The notes beneath the pieces are model-generated. The model saw nothing but the letters and a program-made list of their open reading frames with translations. It was not told the origin of the DNA and made no database searches. A program made the position numbers and the translations under genes. 64,000 nucleotides of DNA, from assembly GCA_035604595.1 (NCBI GenBank), contig DATNIE010000021.1:38766-102765 (forward strand). The letters are read 5' to 3'. This document shows, piece by piece, positions 35,449 through 44,914 of the stretch (within the stretch, counting starts at the first letter, position 1; the number at the start of each line of letters is the position of its first letter). This stretch comes from CAIKZZ01 sp035604595 (GTDB lineage Bacteria; Pseudomonadota; Gammaproteobacteria; Steroidobacterales; Steroidobacteraceae).

Positions 35449-37715
35449 GTCCTGAGCTTGTCGACCGTCGCCTCGAACGGCGGAACGCACCCCGGCTTGC
35501 GGGGCAGCAGCGTGCCTTTCGGCACGGCCACCGCAACTGCATCGGCGCTGCAGGCCGGCGTCGTCTCGAGGCCGGTCGCATATTCTATCCAGCGGTCCTC
35601 GACCGACTCCGGCGCCACCGGTTCGAAGGACGTGGGCTTGAGGCTCGCGATCGCATCCGCCCACACGTGCAGCGCGCCGCTCGCGCCGGTGAGCCCGGTG
35701 ATGCGATTGTCGTCGTACCCGACCCACGCCACCGCAAGATAGCTGCCCGTGAAGCCGGCGAACCAGCTGTCGCGCGTATCGGAGGAGGTACCGGTCTTGG
35801 CAGCCACGACAATCCCGGGCGGCAGCCGCGCGGCGGCGCTGCGACCGGTGCCGCGCTGCGTGACCAGGGTCAGCATCCGATCGAGCTGGTACACGGCCGC
35901 CGGCGGCGCGGCCGCTTCAACCTGCACGTTGAAGCTCTTGAGCGCCGAGCCGTGCTCATCGAGCACCGCGCGCACGGCGCGCAGCCGGGCCCGGAAGCCG
36001 CCATTTGCCAGCGACGTGTAGACCTGCACTACTTCGAGCGGAGTCAGCTCGACCGCACCCAGCAGCAGCGAGGGATTGAGCGCCGGGCGCTGCGGCAGGC
36101 CGAGCTCGCGCAGCGCATCCGCGACCTTGCCCAGGCCGACATCGAGCCCGAGCCGCACAGTCGCGAGGTTCATCGATTCGGCCAGCGCCCGGGCCACGGG
36201 TACCGGCCCATACACCTCGCGGGTATAGTTTTGCGGCGCCCAGGTGCTGCCGTCACCGAGCGTAAGCGTCAGCGGTGCGTCCTCCACAATGCTCGCCGCG
36301 GTGTAGCGGCCGGTCTCGAGCGCGGCCAGATAGATCGCCGGCTTGACCAGTGAGCCTATCGGGCGGCGCGCATCGAGCGCGCGGTTGAATCCGTCGGCTC
36401 CGACCTCGCGGCCACCGACCACCGCGACCACATCCCCGCTGTTGGGCTCGGCGATGATGATCGCGCCCTCGAGCTCGCCGTTGCGGCTGTGGCCCGGAGG
36501 ATCGAGGGCGCGCAGCTGGCGGATCAGCGCACGCTCGGCGGAAGCCTGTGCCCGAGGGTCGAGGGTCGTGTACACCGACAGCCCCGCCGCGCCGAGATCG
36601 GCCTCGGCATAGTCGCGCTTGAGGTGCCGGCGGACGAGGTCGAGGTAGGCGGGAACGTAGGCGCCTCCGGGCGCGCGCAGCCCGAGCGGCCGCTGTGCCG
36701 CGCGGCCGGCCGCAGCCGCCTCGATCACGTGCTCCTCGGCGAGCTGCTGCAGCACCAAGCTGCGCCGCGCGAGCGCGCGATCCGGATGCTTGCGCGGATC
36801 GTAGTGGGACGGGCCCTTGACGAGGCCGACGAGCAGCGCAAGCTCGCCGATGTCGAGTTCGTCCAAAGGCTTGGCGAAATAGAACTCGCTGCCGAGCCCG
36901 AAGCCGTGCACGGCGCGCTCGCCGTCCTGGCCGAGATAGACCTCGTTGAGGTAGGCGACCAGGATGTCTTCCTTCGAGAACCGCGCCTCGAGCCGCACGG
37001 CCATGACCGCCTCGGTGGCCTTGCGGCCGAGGCTCTGCTCGTCCGACAGAAAGTAGTTCTTGACGAGCTGCTGCGTCAGGGTGCTGCCGCCCTGGGTCAC
37101 GTGACCGGCACGCAGGTTGGCCCACAGCGCGCGTACGATGCCGCGCAGGTCGATGCCGTGGTGCTCGTCGAAGCGGCGATCCTCGATGGTCTTGACCGCC
37201 GCGCGCAGCAGCGGCGGGACCTCCGCCGGCGACAGCACGATGCGGTCCTCGCCATGTACCGGGAACACGCTGCCGACCAGCAGCGGATCCAGCCGGAACA
37301 GCGGCAGCTCGCTGCCATCGGCGCGCTCTAGGCCGGTGATGGCGGAATTGCCCGCACGGATGCGCAGTCTTTCCGCTTCGCGCAGCTCGTCGACGAAGCG
37401 TACTCGCCGCGCGTGCAGATCGAAGTCCCCGCCCCGCCGGCGGTAGAGGCCGGGTCCGGTGCCTGGGTCGCCGCTGCGGTAATGGAGGCGTTTCAGTTCC
37501 TGCTCGAGGTCGTCCGCCGACACGGGCGCGCCGGCGTACAGCTCGAGCGGCTCGGCGAACACGCGCGCCGGTACCGACCAGAGCCGCCCCTGGAATTCGC
37601 GGGTCACGAGGCGATCGAGGTAGATGACCCACCCGACGACGGCCACGGCCGCGAGCGCACACGCAGCACCGATGATGACCAGGATACGTCGCCGGCGGGC
37701 ATGGGAACGGGCCAC
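35424..37715 (-). CDS. mrcB: Bifunctional penicillin-binding protein 1B
   Basis: The protein has 763 residues. A basic N-terminus and one membrane segment (about 10-33) precede a UB2H-like region (about 45-120). The family 51 glycosyltransferase domain shows AAVKTIEDRRFDEHHGID with the catalytic Glu near 177, then QGGSTLTQQLVKNYFLS and EVYLGQDG. The transpeptidase domain carries RRPIGSLVKP (SxxK), ESMN and AAKTGTSSDTRDSWFAG. It polymerises and crosslinks peptidoglycan. The UB2H-like region suggests an LpoB-type activator in other species; the TPR lipoprotein downstream may be relevant. Confidence 0.95.
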   Translation of the reverse strand: MARSHARRRRILVIIGAACALAAVAVVGWVIYLDRLVTREFQGRLWSVPARVFAEPLELYAGAPVSADDLEQELKRLHYRSGDPGTGPGLYRRRGGDFDLHARRVRFVDELREAERLRIRAGNSAITGLERADGSELPLFRLDPLLVGSVFPVHGEDRIVLSPAEVPPLLRAAVKTIEDRRFDEHHGIDLRGIVRALWANLRAGHVTQGGSTLTQQLVKNYFLSDEQSLGRKATEAVMAVRLEARFSKEDILVAYLNEVYLGQDGERAVHGFGLGSEFYFAKPLDELDIGELALLVGLVKGPSHYDPRKHPDRALARRSLVLQQLAEEHVIEAAAAGRAAQRPLGLRAPGGAYVPAYLDLVRRHLKRDYAEADLGAAGLSVYTTLDPRAQASAERALIRQLRALDPPGHSRNGELEGAIIIAEPNSGDVVAVVGGREVGADGFNRALDARRPIGSLVKPAIYLAALETGRYTAASIVEDAPLTLTLGDGSTWAPQNYTREVYGPVPVARALAESMNLATVRLGLDVGLGKVADALRELGLPQRPALNPSLLLGAVELTPLEVVQVYTSLANGGFRARLRAVRAVLDEHGSALKSFNVQVEAAAPPAAVYQLDRMLTLVTQRGTGRSAAARLPPGIVVAAKTGTSSDTRDSWFAGFTGSYLAVAWVGYDDNRITGLTGASGALHVWADAIASLKPTSFEPVAPESVEDRWIEYATGLETTPACSADAVAVAVPKGTLLPRKPGCVPPFEATVDKLRTWLKNTIH

Positions 37716-37724
37716 GCGCGTGCC

Positions 37725-38471
37725 TCAGAGCAGGTCGCCGCGCAGCGCCTGCAGCACGGCAATGGCGGCCGCGGCGGCGGTCTCACTGCGCAACACCCGC
37801 GGACCGAGCCTGAGACCGCGGTAGCCGCAGCCCGCGGCGAGCTGCGTCTCCTCCTCGCACAAGCCGCCTTCCGGGCCGATCAGCAGCTCGATGTCGGTGA
37901 GCGTCGCGGGCAGTTGCCGCAGTCCCTCACTCGCGTCGGGCACGAGCACGACGCGCAGGGGCGGGCCGCCGGCGTCGCGCCGCGCGGCCGCCAAATGGTC
38001 GATCAGCCGGCTCGGGGCGTCGATCGCGGGCAGCGTGGCCCGGCCGCACTGCTCACACGCCGCGATCGCCACGCCCCGCCAGTGCTCGAGCTTGGCTCGC
38101 GCCTGCTCCGCATCGAGCCGCACGACACTGCGCTCGCACAGCAGCGGCGCGATGCGCCGCACGCCGAGCTCGGTGGCCTTCTGGATCGCATAGTCCATGC
38201 GATCGCCGCGCGAGATGCCCTGCGCCAGCGTGATGGCGAGCGGCGATTCGGGTGTCGTCGCCAGCGGCGCGCCGACCCGCACCTCGATGCGCTCGCCGCG
38301 CACCGTGCCGATCGTCGCCGCGTGTTCGGCGCCGCGGCCATCGAACACGTTGAGCGCATCGCCGCTCTGCATCCGCAGCACGCGCAGCAGATGCGCGGCC
38401 ACGCGCGGACCGAGCTCGACGCTGGTTCCCGCTGCGAGCGCGATCGCCACGTGGATGCGGGTCAGGCGCAC
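37725..38471 (-). CDS. rsmE: 16S rRNA m3U1498 methyltransferase RsmE
   Basis: The protein has 248 residues from GTG 38471, which gives the typical MRLTRI start and overlaps the bioA stop by 10 nt; ATG 38486 is an alternative. It shows HLLRVLRMQSGD, AITLAQGISRGDRMDYAIQKATELG, LLIGPEGGLCEEE and LGPRVLRSETAAAAAI, the SPOUT-type AdoMet knot signatures of RsmE. It methylates U1498 at the decoding site of the small subunit. The bioA-rsmE order is shared with Pseudomonas. Confidence 0.94.
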   Translation of the reverse strand: MRLTRIHVAIALAAGTSVELGPRVAAHLLRVLRMQSGDALNVFDGRGAEHAATIGTVRGERIEVRVGAPLATTPESPLAITLAQGISRGDRMDYAIQKATELGVRRIAPLLCERSVVRLDAEQARAKLEHWRGVAIAACEQCGRATLPAIDAPSRLIDHLAAARRDAGGPPLRVVLVPDASEGLRQLPATLTDIELLIGPEGGLCEEETQLAAGCGYRGLRLGPRVLRSETAAAAAIAVLQALRGDLL

Positions 38472-39820
38472 GCGACGTCCAGGCATTCGCCCATGACGCC
38501 CGCCAGGAGCTCGAGTTCGTGGGGTTCGATTACGTACGGCGGCATCAGGTAGAGCACATTGGACAGCGGCCGCAGCAGCACGCCGCGGTCGAGTGCATGA
38601 CGGTAGGCCCGCAGGCCGCGCCGCTCGATCCACGGAAATGGCTCGCGCGTCGCGCGCGAGGCGACGAACTCGGCCGCCACGATCAGCCCCGTTTGCCTGA
38701 GTTCGGCGACGTGCGGATGGTCGGCGAGCGGCGCGGTGGCGCGGGCGAGGTGCGTCGCGAGCGCTGCGTTGCGGGCGCGCGTCGCCGGGGAGTCGAGCAG
38801 ATCCAGCGTCGCGAGTGCGGCGGCCGCGGCGAGCGGGTTGCCCGAGTAGCTGTGCGAGTGCAGGAACGCCGTGCGGTTCACGTAGTCATCGTAGAACGCG
38901 CCGTACACCTCCGCGGTCGTCAGTACCACGCTGAGCGGCAGGTAGCCGCCGGTGATCCCCTTCGACAGGCACAGGAAGTCCGGTCGCACGCCCGCCTGCT
39001 CGCAGGCGAACAGCGTCCCGGTGCGCCCCAGCCCGACCGCGATCTCATCGGCGATCAGATGCACGCCGAGCCGGTCGCAGGCCTCCCGCAGCAGCGACAG
39101 GTACACCGGGTGGTACATGCGCATGTTGCCGGCGCATTGCACCAGCGGCTCGACGATGACCGCGGCGACCTCGTCGGCGTGTGCCTCGAGGATTGCCTGC
39201 ATCGCCCCGAATCGTCGCCGCGAGCAGTCCTCCCAGCTCTCGCCCGGCGCGCGGTCGTAACAGTCGGGCGACGGGGCCGTGTGGACCTCAACGAGCAGCG
39301 GCCGGTAGATCTCCCTGAACAGGTCGACGCCACCGACCGCGAGCGCGCCGAGCGTCTCGCCGTGGTAGCTGTTGGTCAGCGTGACGAAACGCTGCTTGCG
39401 GGGACGGCCGCAGTTGCGCCAGTAATGGAAGCTCATCTTGAGGGCGATCTCGATCGCGGCCGAACCGCTGTCGCCGTAGAAACAGCGCGCGAGCCCGGCG
39501 GGCGCGAGCCGCAGCAGACGCTCCGACAACTCGACGACCGGTTCATGCGTGCAGCCTGCCAGCAGCACGTGCTCGAGCGTCGCGGCCTGGTGCCGCACCG
39601 CGGCCGTGATGTGCGGGTGGCAGTGCCCGAACAGGTTGACCCACCAGGAGCTGATGGCATCCAGGTAGCGCCGGCCGTCATGGTCCTCGAGCCACACACC
39701 CTGCGCGCGGCGTATTGGCAGCGGCGGCAGCAGCTCGTAGTCCTTCATCTGCGAGCAGGGGTGCCAGACGACCTTCAGGTCGCGGCGGGCGAGTTCGGCG
39801 TTGGTAGGATAAGTCTGCAT
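38462..39820 (-). CDS. bioA: Adenosylmethionine-8-amino-7-oxononanoate aminotransferase
   Basis: At 452 residues it is a class III PLP-dependent aminotransferase making 7,8-diaminopelargonate in biotin synthesis. The N-terminus VVWHPCSQMKDYE, the WWVNLFGHCHP stretch, CFYGDSGSAAIEIALKMS, FVTLTNSYHGETLGA, HLIADEIAVGLGRTG and FLCLSKGITGGYLPL with the PLP Lys are all as in BioA. No other biotin genes are nearby. Divergent from ampD. Confidence 0.95.
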   Translation of the reverse strand: MQTYPTNAELARRDLKVVWHPCSQMKDYELLPPLPIRRAQGVWLEDHDGRRYLDAISSWWVNLFGHCHPHITAAVRHQAATLEHVLLAGCTHEPVVELSERLLRLAPAGLARCFYGDSGSAAIEIALKMSFHYWRNCGRPRKQRFVTLTNSYHGETLGALAVGGVDLFREIYRPLLVEVHTAPSPDCYDRAPGESWEDCSRRRFGAMQAILEAHADEVAAVIVEPLVQCAGNMRMYHPVYLSLLREACDRLGVHLIADEIAVGLGRTGTLFACEQAGVRPDFLCLSKGITGGYLPLSVVLTTAEVYGAFYDDYVNRTAFLHSHSYSGNPLAAAAALATLDLLDSPATRARNAALATHLARATAPLADHPHVAELRQTGLIVAAEFVASRATREPFPWIERRGLRAYRHALDRGVLLRPLSNVLYLMPPYVIEPHELELLAGVMGECLDVACA

Positions 39821-39892
39821 CGGACCGTTTCCGCGCGCAGTGTACCGGCGCCGCCGGTTCCGTGCCGGCCGGCCGTGCCGTAAGCTCTGCCC

Positions 39893-40474
39893 ATGGCGAA
39901 GAGCCCTGCAGTCACGATCGACGTCGGGCGCGGGCTGATCGAGGGCGCGCGCTTCGTGCCGTCGCCGAACCAGGACGCGCGTCCGCCGGGAGCGTCGATC
40001 GACCTTGTCGTCGTGCACGGCATCGGGCTGCCGCCGGGAGAATTCGGCGGCCCGTGGGTCGAGCAGCTGTTCTTGAACCGCCTGCCGCGCGGCGTGCACC
40101 CGTTCTTCGAGACGCTCGAGGGTCTGACGGTCTCGGCGCACCTGTTCATTCGCCGCGACGGGACGATCGTGCAGTTCGTGCCGTTTCACGCGCGCGCGTG
40201 GCATGCCGGAGCATCCGGCTGGCGGCACCGGCAGGCCTGCAACGACTTTTCGGTCGGCATCGAACTCGAGGGCGCCGACGAGGTGCCGTACGAGCCGGTA
40301 CAGTACGAGCAGCTCGCGGCGGCCGTCGCGGCACTCGCCGGCGCCTACCGCACGCTCGCGCCGGATGCGGTGGTCGGGCACAGCGACGTTGCGCCGGGCC
40401 GCAAGACGGACCCTGGGACGGCCTTCGACTGGCCACACTTCCGCCGCCTGCTGGCAGCCGCGAGGTCCGCATGA
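39893..40474 (+). CDS. ampD: 1,6-anhydro-N-acetylmuramyl-L-alanine amidase AmpD
   Basis: At 193 residues it matches cytosolic AmpD (about 187). Zinc ligands are His 42 (LVVVHGIGLPPGE), His 163 (VVGHSDVAPGRKTDPG) and Asp 173. It removes the peptide from 1,6-anhydromuropeptides imported after wall turnover by enzymes such as MltD. In many species this keeps ampC silent. The start codon lies 6 nt after a TAAGCT that could act as a -10, and there is no obvious ribosome binding site. It overlaps ampE by ATGA. Confidence 0.95.
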   Translation: MAKSPAVTIDVGRGLIEGARFVPSPNQDARPPGASIDLVVVHGIGLPPGEFGGPWVEQLFLNRLPRGVHPFFETLEGLTVSAHLFIRRDGTIVQFVPFHARAWHAGASGWRHRQACNDFSVGIELEGADEVPYEPVQYEQLAAAVAALAGAYRTLAPDAVVGHSDVAPGRKTDPGTAFDWPHFRRLLAAARSA

Positions 40475-41364
40475 ACTTCATCGCATTCCTGGTCGGCCTC
40501 GGCATCGAGCGGCTGCTGTCCGCGCGGCTCGCGATCCGCGAGCCCGGCTGGCTGCTCGGCTACGTGCGGGCCTCGCTGCGCGCCGTCGCATGGCGGGACT
40601 TCACGGCGCTGCCGCTCGCGATCCTCTGCGCAGTGCTCCCGGGCATCCTGGTCGCCGCGCTGATGGCCACGACCGCGGTTGCCGCGCATGGCCTCGTGTA
40701 CGTGCTGCTCGCGGCGGTCGTGCTGTTCTTTTCACTGGGACCGCGCGACCTCCACCAGGAGGTGAGCGAGTACCGTGCCGCGGTTGCGCGCGGCGATGCC
40801 GCGGCGGCGGCGCGCCTCGGCGCCGTGGTTCTCGAGCACGATGCGGCGCAACGCCAGGGGCCCGGCCTCGAATCGGTGGCCGAGGCGGTGTTCGTGCAGG
40901 CGAACAACCGACTGTTCGGCGTGCTGTTCTGGTTCGCGATCGCGGGGCCTTTCGGCGCGCTGACATTTCGCGTGACGGACCTGATGCGCCGCGAGGCTAT
41001 TGTGGGTGCCGAGCGGGCGGACGCGCCAGCCGATGCGGCGCTCGTCGGCCACCTGTGCCAGCGCGTGCACGGTGTGGTCGCATTCGTCCCGGCGCGGCTG
41101 CTGGCGCTGAGTTACGGCGTCGCGGGCAGCTTCGAGGAGTCGTTCAGCGGCTGGCGCGGCTACCTGGCAGCGGAGTCCGACCACTTCTTCGACGCCAACG
41201 ACCGGCTGCTGGTGCATGCAGGCCGCGGCGCGCTCGGGGCCAGCTGGGAGCACGCGACCGATGAGGCGGCGCGCGCGCGCGCGGCGCTCGCACTCACGGA
41301 CGCTGCGTTTTATGTCTGGTTGGCCGCATTCGCGCTGCTGACGCTGCTGGCCTGGATTGCATGA
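40471..41364 (+). CDS. ampE: Regulatory signalling modulator protein AmpE
   Basis: The protein has 297 residues. It starts MNFIAFLVGLGIERLLSARL and has hydrophobic segments near residues 45-68, 70-85, 150-170 and 278-296. GPRDLHQEVSEYRAAVARGD and FVQANNRLFGVLFWFAIAGPFGALTFRVTDLM are family signatures, and the fold resembles CobD/CbiB membrane proteins. AmpE is a membrane partner gene of ampD with an unclear molecular role. Coupled to ampD by a 4-nt overlap. Confidence 0.9.
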   Translation: MNFIAFLVGLGIERLLSARLAIREPGWLLGYVRASLRAVAWRDFTALPLAILCAVLPGILVAALMATTAVAAHGLVYVLLAAVVLFFSLGPRDLHQEVSEYRAAVARGDAAAAARLGAVVLEHDAAQRQGPGLESVAEAVFVQANNRLFGVLFWFAIAGPFGALTFRVTDLMRREAIVGAERADAPADAALVGHLCQRVHGVVAFVPARLLALSYGVAGSFEESFSGWRGYLAAESDHFFDANDRLLVHAGRGALGASWEHATDEAARARAALALTDAAFYVWLAAFALLTLLAWIA

Positions 41365-41560
41365 GCCGTGCCGCGCCGGGGATCCGCCGGCCGGCAAGAC
41401 GGCGAGTTCGGGAATAGGCGGGGTCGTGGAGGGGATTGCGGTACGATAAGCGGCGGCTCCAGAGAGGCACGCCGGCGTGGGCAGCGAATATCAAGGGCCG
41501 CGAGCGGACGTGGCGAGCTTGGCGATCGACCGTTCCAGAGCTTAGTGGCGGAGACCGACT

Positions 41561-42073
41561 GTGGAGACTCCCTACCGCGAAGGCCAGTTCTTCCTGCTGC
41601 CGATCGAGCGCGGAGTGTTTGCCGTCGGGCTGGTGGCGCGCATCCCGCGCCGGGGCGGGGTGTTGCTGGGCTACTTTTTCGGACCGCGCCGCAGCCACGC
41701 CCCCGACGTCGACTGGCTCAATGCCCGCCGGCCGGAGCAGGCGGCGCTCGTCTGCCGGTTCCGCGACACGGCGCTCAATTTCGGCGAGTGGCAGCTTCTG
41801 AGTGTGCACCCGGGGTTCGAGCGCAGCACCTGGCCGGTGCCGGCGTTCCACCGGTTCGACGGGTCCGCCACGCACGTCCCCGGCGTTGATGCAGTGCAAA
41901 ATTGGCGGGTCGAGTACAGCGACGACAACCTGATCTTGCCGGTCCGGGAAACGCCGGCGCACGGCGATGACCTCAAGCTCGGCGAGGACATGGCCTTCGA
42001 TCCGAGCCTGCTCGGCACCGAAGTCGGCATGCGCGTCACGGACATGGTTCCGACAGCCGACGACGTGAGCTGA
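41561..42073 (+). CDS. Imm26-like immunity-family protein without a visible toxin
   Basis: The protein has 170 residues from GTG 41561. The start REGQFFLLPIERGVFAVGLVA, then GVLLGYFFGPR, a central FRDTALNFGEWQLL and a WPVPAFHRFDG stretch follow the pattern of Imm26-like proteins, many of which are predicted immunity partners of polymorphic toxins. No toxin, Rhs or secretion gene lies nearby, so it may be a retained orphan or a family member with a different job. It is convergent with, and ends one base from, the adenosyltransferase gene. Confidence 0.6.
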   Translation: METPYREGQFFLLPIERGVFAVGLVARIPRRGGVLLGYFFGPRRSHAPDVDWLNARRPEQAALVCRFRDTALNFGEWQLLSVHPGFERSTWPVPAFHRFDGSATHVPGVDAVQNWRVEYSDDNLILPVRETPAHGDDLKLGEDMAFDPSLLGTEVGMRVTDMVPTADDVS

Positions 42074-42074
42074 T

Positions 42075-42641
42075 TCAGGGCGGGACGCCACCGCGACGGC
42101 CGCGCTGCCACAGCACCTCGCCACCCTGCTCGTGGCGCGCCAGTACCCGTGCCACGACGAACAGCAGATCCGACAGTCGATTGAGGTAGCGCAGCACTTC
42201 CGGAGCGAGCGGCTCGGCCCGCGCAAGCGCCCAGGCGCGCCGCTCGGCACGCCGCACGACGGTGCGCGCGAGATGGCAGGCCGCTGCGGCGGGCCCGCCG
42301 CCCGGCAGGATGAACTCCTTGAGCGCCGGCAGCGCGTCGTTGAACCCGTCGAGCGTTGTCTCGAGCCGCTCGACGTCGGCATCGGTCACGACCCGATGGC
42401 CGGGAATGCACAGCTCGGCGCCGAGGTCGAACAGGTCGTGCTGCACGCCGGTCAGGCACTCGGTCACGGCCGCCGGCAGGCCCGCGACCGCAAGGACGAG
42501 CCCGACGCAGCTGTTGGCCTCATCGACGGTGCCGTACACCTCGACGCGTGCCGATTCCTTGTCCGTGCGCGTTCCATCGCCGAGTCCGGTCGTGCCGTCA
42601 TCGCCGGTGCGCGTGTAGATCTTGCTGAGTCGATGGCCCAT
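42075..42641 (-). CDS. Corrinoid adenosyltransferase, PduO type
   Basis: At 188 residues it is the single-domain PduO-type ATP:cob(I)alamin adenosyltransferase. The ATP loop KIYTRTGDDGTTGLGDGTR near residues 7-25, VEVYGTVDEANSCVGL, FILPGGGPAAAACHLARTVVRRAER and YLNRLSDLLFVVAR are all signatures. It turns imported cobalamin into adenosylcobalamin, the cofactor used by the ribonucleotide reductase at the left edge. It lies 22 nt after btuB on the same strand, so it probably shares the riboswitch-controlled transcript. Confidence 0.95.
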   Translation of the reverse strand: MGHRLSKIYTRTGDDGTTGLGDGTRTDKESARVEVYGTVDEANSCVGLVLAVAGLPAAVTECLTGVQHDLFDLGAELCIPGHRVVTDADVERLETTLDGFNDALPALKEFILPGGGPAAAACHLARTVVRRAERRAWALARAEPLAPEVLRYLNRLSDLLFVVARVLARHEQGGEVLWQRGRRGGVPP

Positions 42642-42663
42642 CGGATCCTCCGGCGCGCCGCCG

Positions 42664-44517
42664 TCAGTGATACTGGTACCGCATCGACACCATCAGGCTG
42701 CGGCGCATCGTGTTGTAACCGTAGACCAGTGAATACTGCTTATCGAGCGCATTCTCAAGCCGTGCCTGCAAGCTGAGGCCAGGGCTGAGTGCGAACCGGG
42801 CCGCCAGGTCGACGAGCGTATAGCCTCCGAGCCGCACATCCGACGGGTAGTTGATGTCCATCCGCTCGCCGACCGCGAGCACATTGGCGGAGTATTCGCT
42901 GCTGCCGAGCTTGCGCGCGAGCGCGAGCGTCGCGCTGTCGCGCGCGCGCCGCAGCAGCTCCGACCCGTCCACCAGATCCTGCGGGTCCTGACGGCTGCCC
43001 TCCAGGCGCGCCCGCCACCCGTCGTACTCCCACTCCCAGCTGGCCTCGACGCCGCGGATCCGTGCCCGGTCGACGTTCTGTTCCTGTCCAAAGGTCGGCG
43101 GCGTCGGCAGATCGACGAACTCGATCAGATCGTCGATCCGATTATCGAATGCCGCGACCGTCAGCAGCTGGTGGGTTCCGAGCTGTTGTCGCAGACCGAG
43201 CTCAAGATTTCGCGAGCTCTCCGGGCGCAGCGCCGGATTGCCTCCGTAGCCATACAGGTCGGTGGTGTCCGGTGCCCGAAAGGCCGTGCCCCAGCCGGCC
43301 GTCAGCAGCGTGCCCGCGCGGGGTCCGTAGCCGTACTCCGCGTTCCATGTGAGGTGGTCGCCGAACACGCTGTTATGCGTGTAGCCGACGGCGGCCTGCA
43401 CGCGTTGCTGGCCGACCATCGCCCGGTCCTGCACGTACCAGGTATCGGAGTAGGTGTTGACATCGAACGCGGTTCCGAAGGAGAGCGTCTGTGCGTGCTC
43501 CTGCCAGGCGAAGCCGCCGACGGTGAGCTGCTGCGCGCCGAGGTCGATGTCATTCTGCCAGTCCACCGTCTCACGGTGGGTGATCGCGAAGTCGTCGGCA
43601 GGCGGGGTCGCGTAGAGGTCGAGTTGCACCTGTCGGACATCATCAACGGCCTGCGACACCATCACCCGCGTGCGCCAGTGATCCATCAGCAAGCCACTGG
43701 CGTCGACGGCGTACGCGGAGGTGTCAAAGTTCTGGTCGAGGGGCGTGAGGATGTCCTCGGCGTACTGTGTCGTGCCACTCGCGTGCCAGGCGCGGGCGCC
43801 AAGGTCGACGCCGTCGAGCGTCGTGCGGGCAGCGAAGTTCACCGAGTCGTCGCGATAGCCCCGGTCCTGATTGCTCCCGACCAGCGTCGGAAAACCGGTC
43901 GAGTCGAGGTAATTGGCCGAGAGGGAGACCGACCCGGCCTGGCCACCGTACTGGCCGCTCGCGAAGGCCTGGCGGGTGTCGTACCGCCCGTAGCCGACCA
44001 GCGCCTGCAGCTCATCGCCGTCCGGGCGGCGCGTGATCACGTTGATCACCCCGCCGATGGCATCCGTTCCGTACAGGGTCGACATCGGACCCTTGACCAC
44101 CTCGATGTGATCGACGAGCTCGGGCGCGATGTTCTGGATCGCCGGCGTCCCGAGCGTGCCGGGATTGATGCGCACGCCGTCGACCAGCACGACCGTCTGG
44201 TCGGAGTTCGCGCCGCGAATGAACAGTGAAGTCTGCTGACCCGGGCCGCCGGCGCGGGCGATATCGATCCCGGCGTGGAATCGCAGCAGGTCCGCGATGT
44301 CCGGGGCCAGCGACTGCTCGATCGCGTCGCGGTCGATGACGATCACCGGCATCAGTGCCTCGGCGGCATCCTCCGGCTCGCGGCTCGCGGTGACGACGAC
44401 CGGGTGCTCGATGCTGCCCGGGGCAGCTGCCGTCTCGTCGGCGGCAGTGGTGAACGGGGTGCAAGCCCCGACGACACTCACGAGGGTCAATAAGCGGCGC
44501 ACATGATGCAGGTTCAT
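42664..44517 (-). CDS. btuB: TonB-dependent vitamin B12 receptor BtuB
   Basis: At 617 residues it has the BtuB length. A signal peptide covers about residues 1-25. A TonB-box-like stretch (HPVVVTASREPED) is followed by the plug domain (IADLLRFHAGIDIARAGGPG, then SLFIRGANSDQTVVLVDGVRINPG, and KGPMSTLYGTDAIGGVINVIT). The rest is a 22-strand barrel with alternating aromatic residues, ending SMRYQYH. The final His instead of an aromatic residue is slightly unusual. A cobalamin riboswitch directly upstream makes the substrate clear. TonB may be the protein encoded at 23-24 kb. Confidence 0.93.
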   Translation of the reverse strand: MNLHHVRRLLTLVSVVGACTPFTTAADETAAAPGSIEHPVVVTASREPEDAAEALMPVIVIDRDAIEQSLAPDIADLLRFHAGIDIARAGGPGQQTSLFIRGANSDQTVVLVDGVRINPGTLGTPAIQNIAPELVDHIEVVKGPMSTLYGTDAIGGVINVITRRPDGDELQALVGYGRYDTRQAFASGQYGGQAGSVSLSANYLDSTGFPTLVGSNQDRGYRDDSVNFAARTTLDGVDLGARAWHASGTTQYAEDILTPLDQNFDTSAYAVDASGLLMDHWRTRVMVSQAVDDVRQVQLDLYATPPADDFAITHRETVDWQNDIDLGAQQLTVGGFAWQEHAQTLSFGTAFDVNTYSDTWYVQDRAMVGQQRVQAAVGYTHNSVFGDHLTWNAEYGYGPRAGTLLTAGWGTAFRAPDTTDLYGYGGNPALRPESSRNLELGLRQQLGTHQLLTVAAFDNRIDDLIEFVDLPTPPTFGQEQNVDRARIRGVEASWEWEYDGWRARLEGSRQDPQDLVDGSELLRRARDSATLALARKLGSSEYSANVLAVGERMDINYPSDVRLGGYTLVDLAARFALSPGLSLQARLENALDKQYSLVYGYNTMRRSLMVSMRYQYH

Positions 44518-44636
44518 GCGGTCTCCCCCTGCACGCCCGCAGGGTTCGGTGGCACACCCGCAGTCGGTGGAGGAGAACGCAGGCCCCGAGGCAGGACCCA
44601 GCGTCGCCAGCGCCCACCGCGCTGCGGGAACGAACG

Positions 44637-44875
44637 CCAGGCCGGTCTCCGGACTCCCGAGTAGGCCACGTGCATGGCCTGGAACCGTCGCCTTCCCACG
44701 AACTCCAGTGGATCCTGGCGCTCGCAGTGGCTGCCGCGTTGTGCGCGGCGGACGCGTTCGCTGCTCGGCTACCGTTGCGGGGGCAGCGTCGGAATGCCGG
44801 GACCCGAAGGCCCGGTACCACCGACTTCCCGTTTCATCCCCGGCTGCACCCGTGTGTCGCCGGGATCACCTGACG
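44637..44875 (-). promoter_or_regulatory. Cobalamin riboswitch controlling btuB
   Basis: The minus strand shows, in order, ATGAAACGGGAAGTCGGTG, the core GCTGCCCCCGCAACGGTA, GCCACTG, GGGAAGGCG, and the closing GGAGTCCGGAGACCGGCCTG. These are the conserved blocks of the adenosylcobalamin-responsive RNA. It lies about 120 nt before the btuB start and begins where the predicted minus-strand promoter would start transcription. High cobalamin should switch btuB and the adenosyltransferase off. Confidence 0.93.
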
Positions 44876-44881
44876 GGCCGC

Positions 44882-44910
44882 ACTCTGGCGATGCCGCCGG
44901 GCGGTGTCAA
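44882..44910 (-). promoter_or_regulatory. Sigma-70 promoter of the btuB riboswitch transcript
   Basis: On the minus strand TTGACA (44905-44910) and CAGAGT (44882-44887) are 17 nt apart. The expected start near 44875 coincides with the first conserved riboswitch block. Its -35 lies 4 nt from the -35 of the opposite promoter. Confidence 0.65.
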
Positions 44911-44914
44911 GCAT

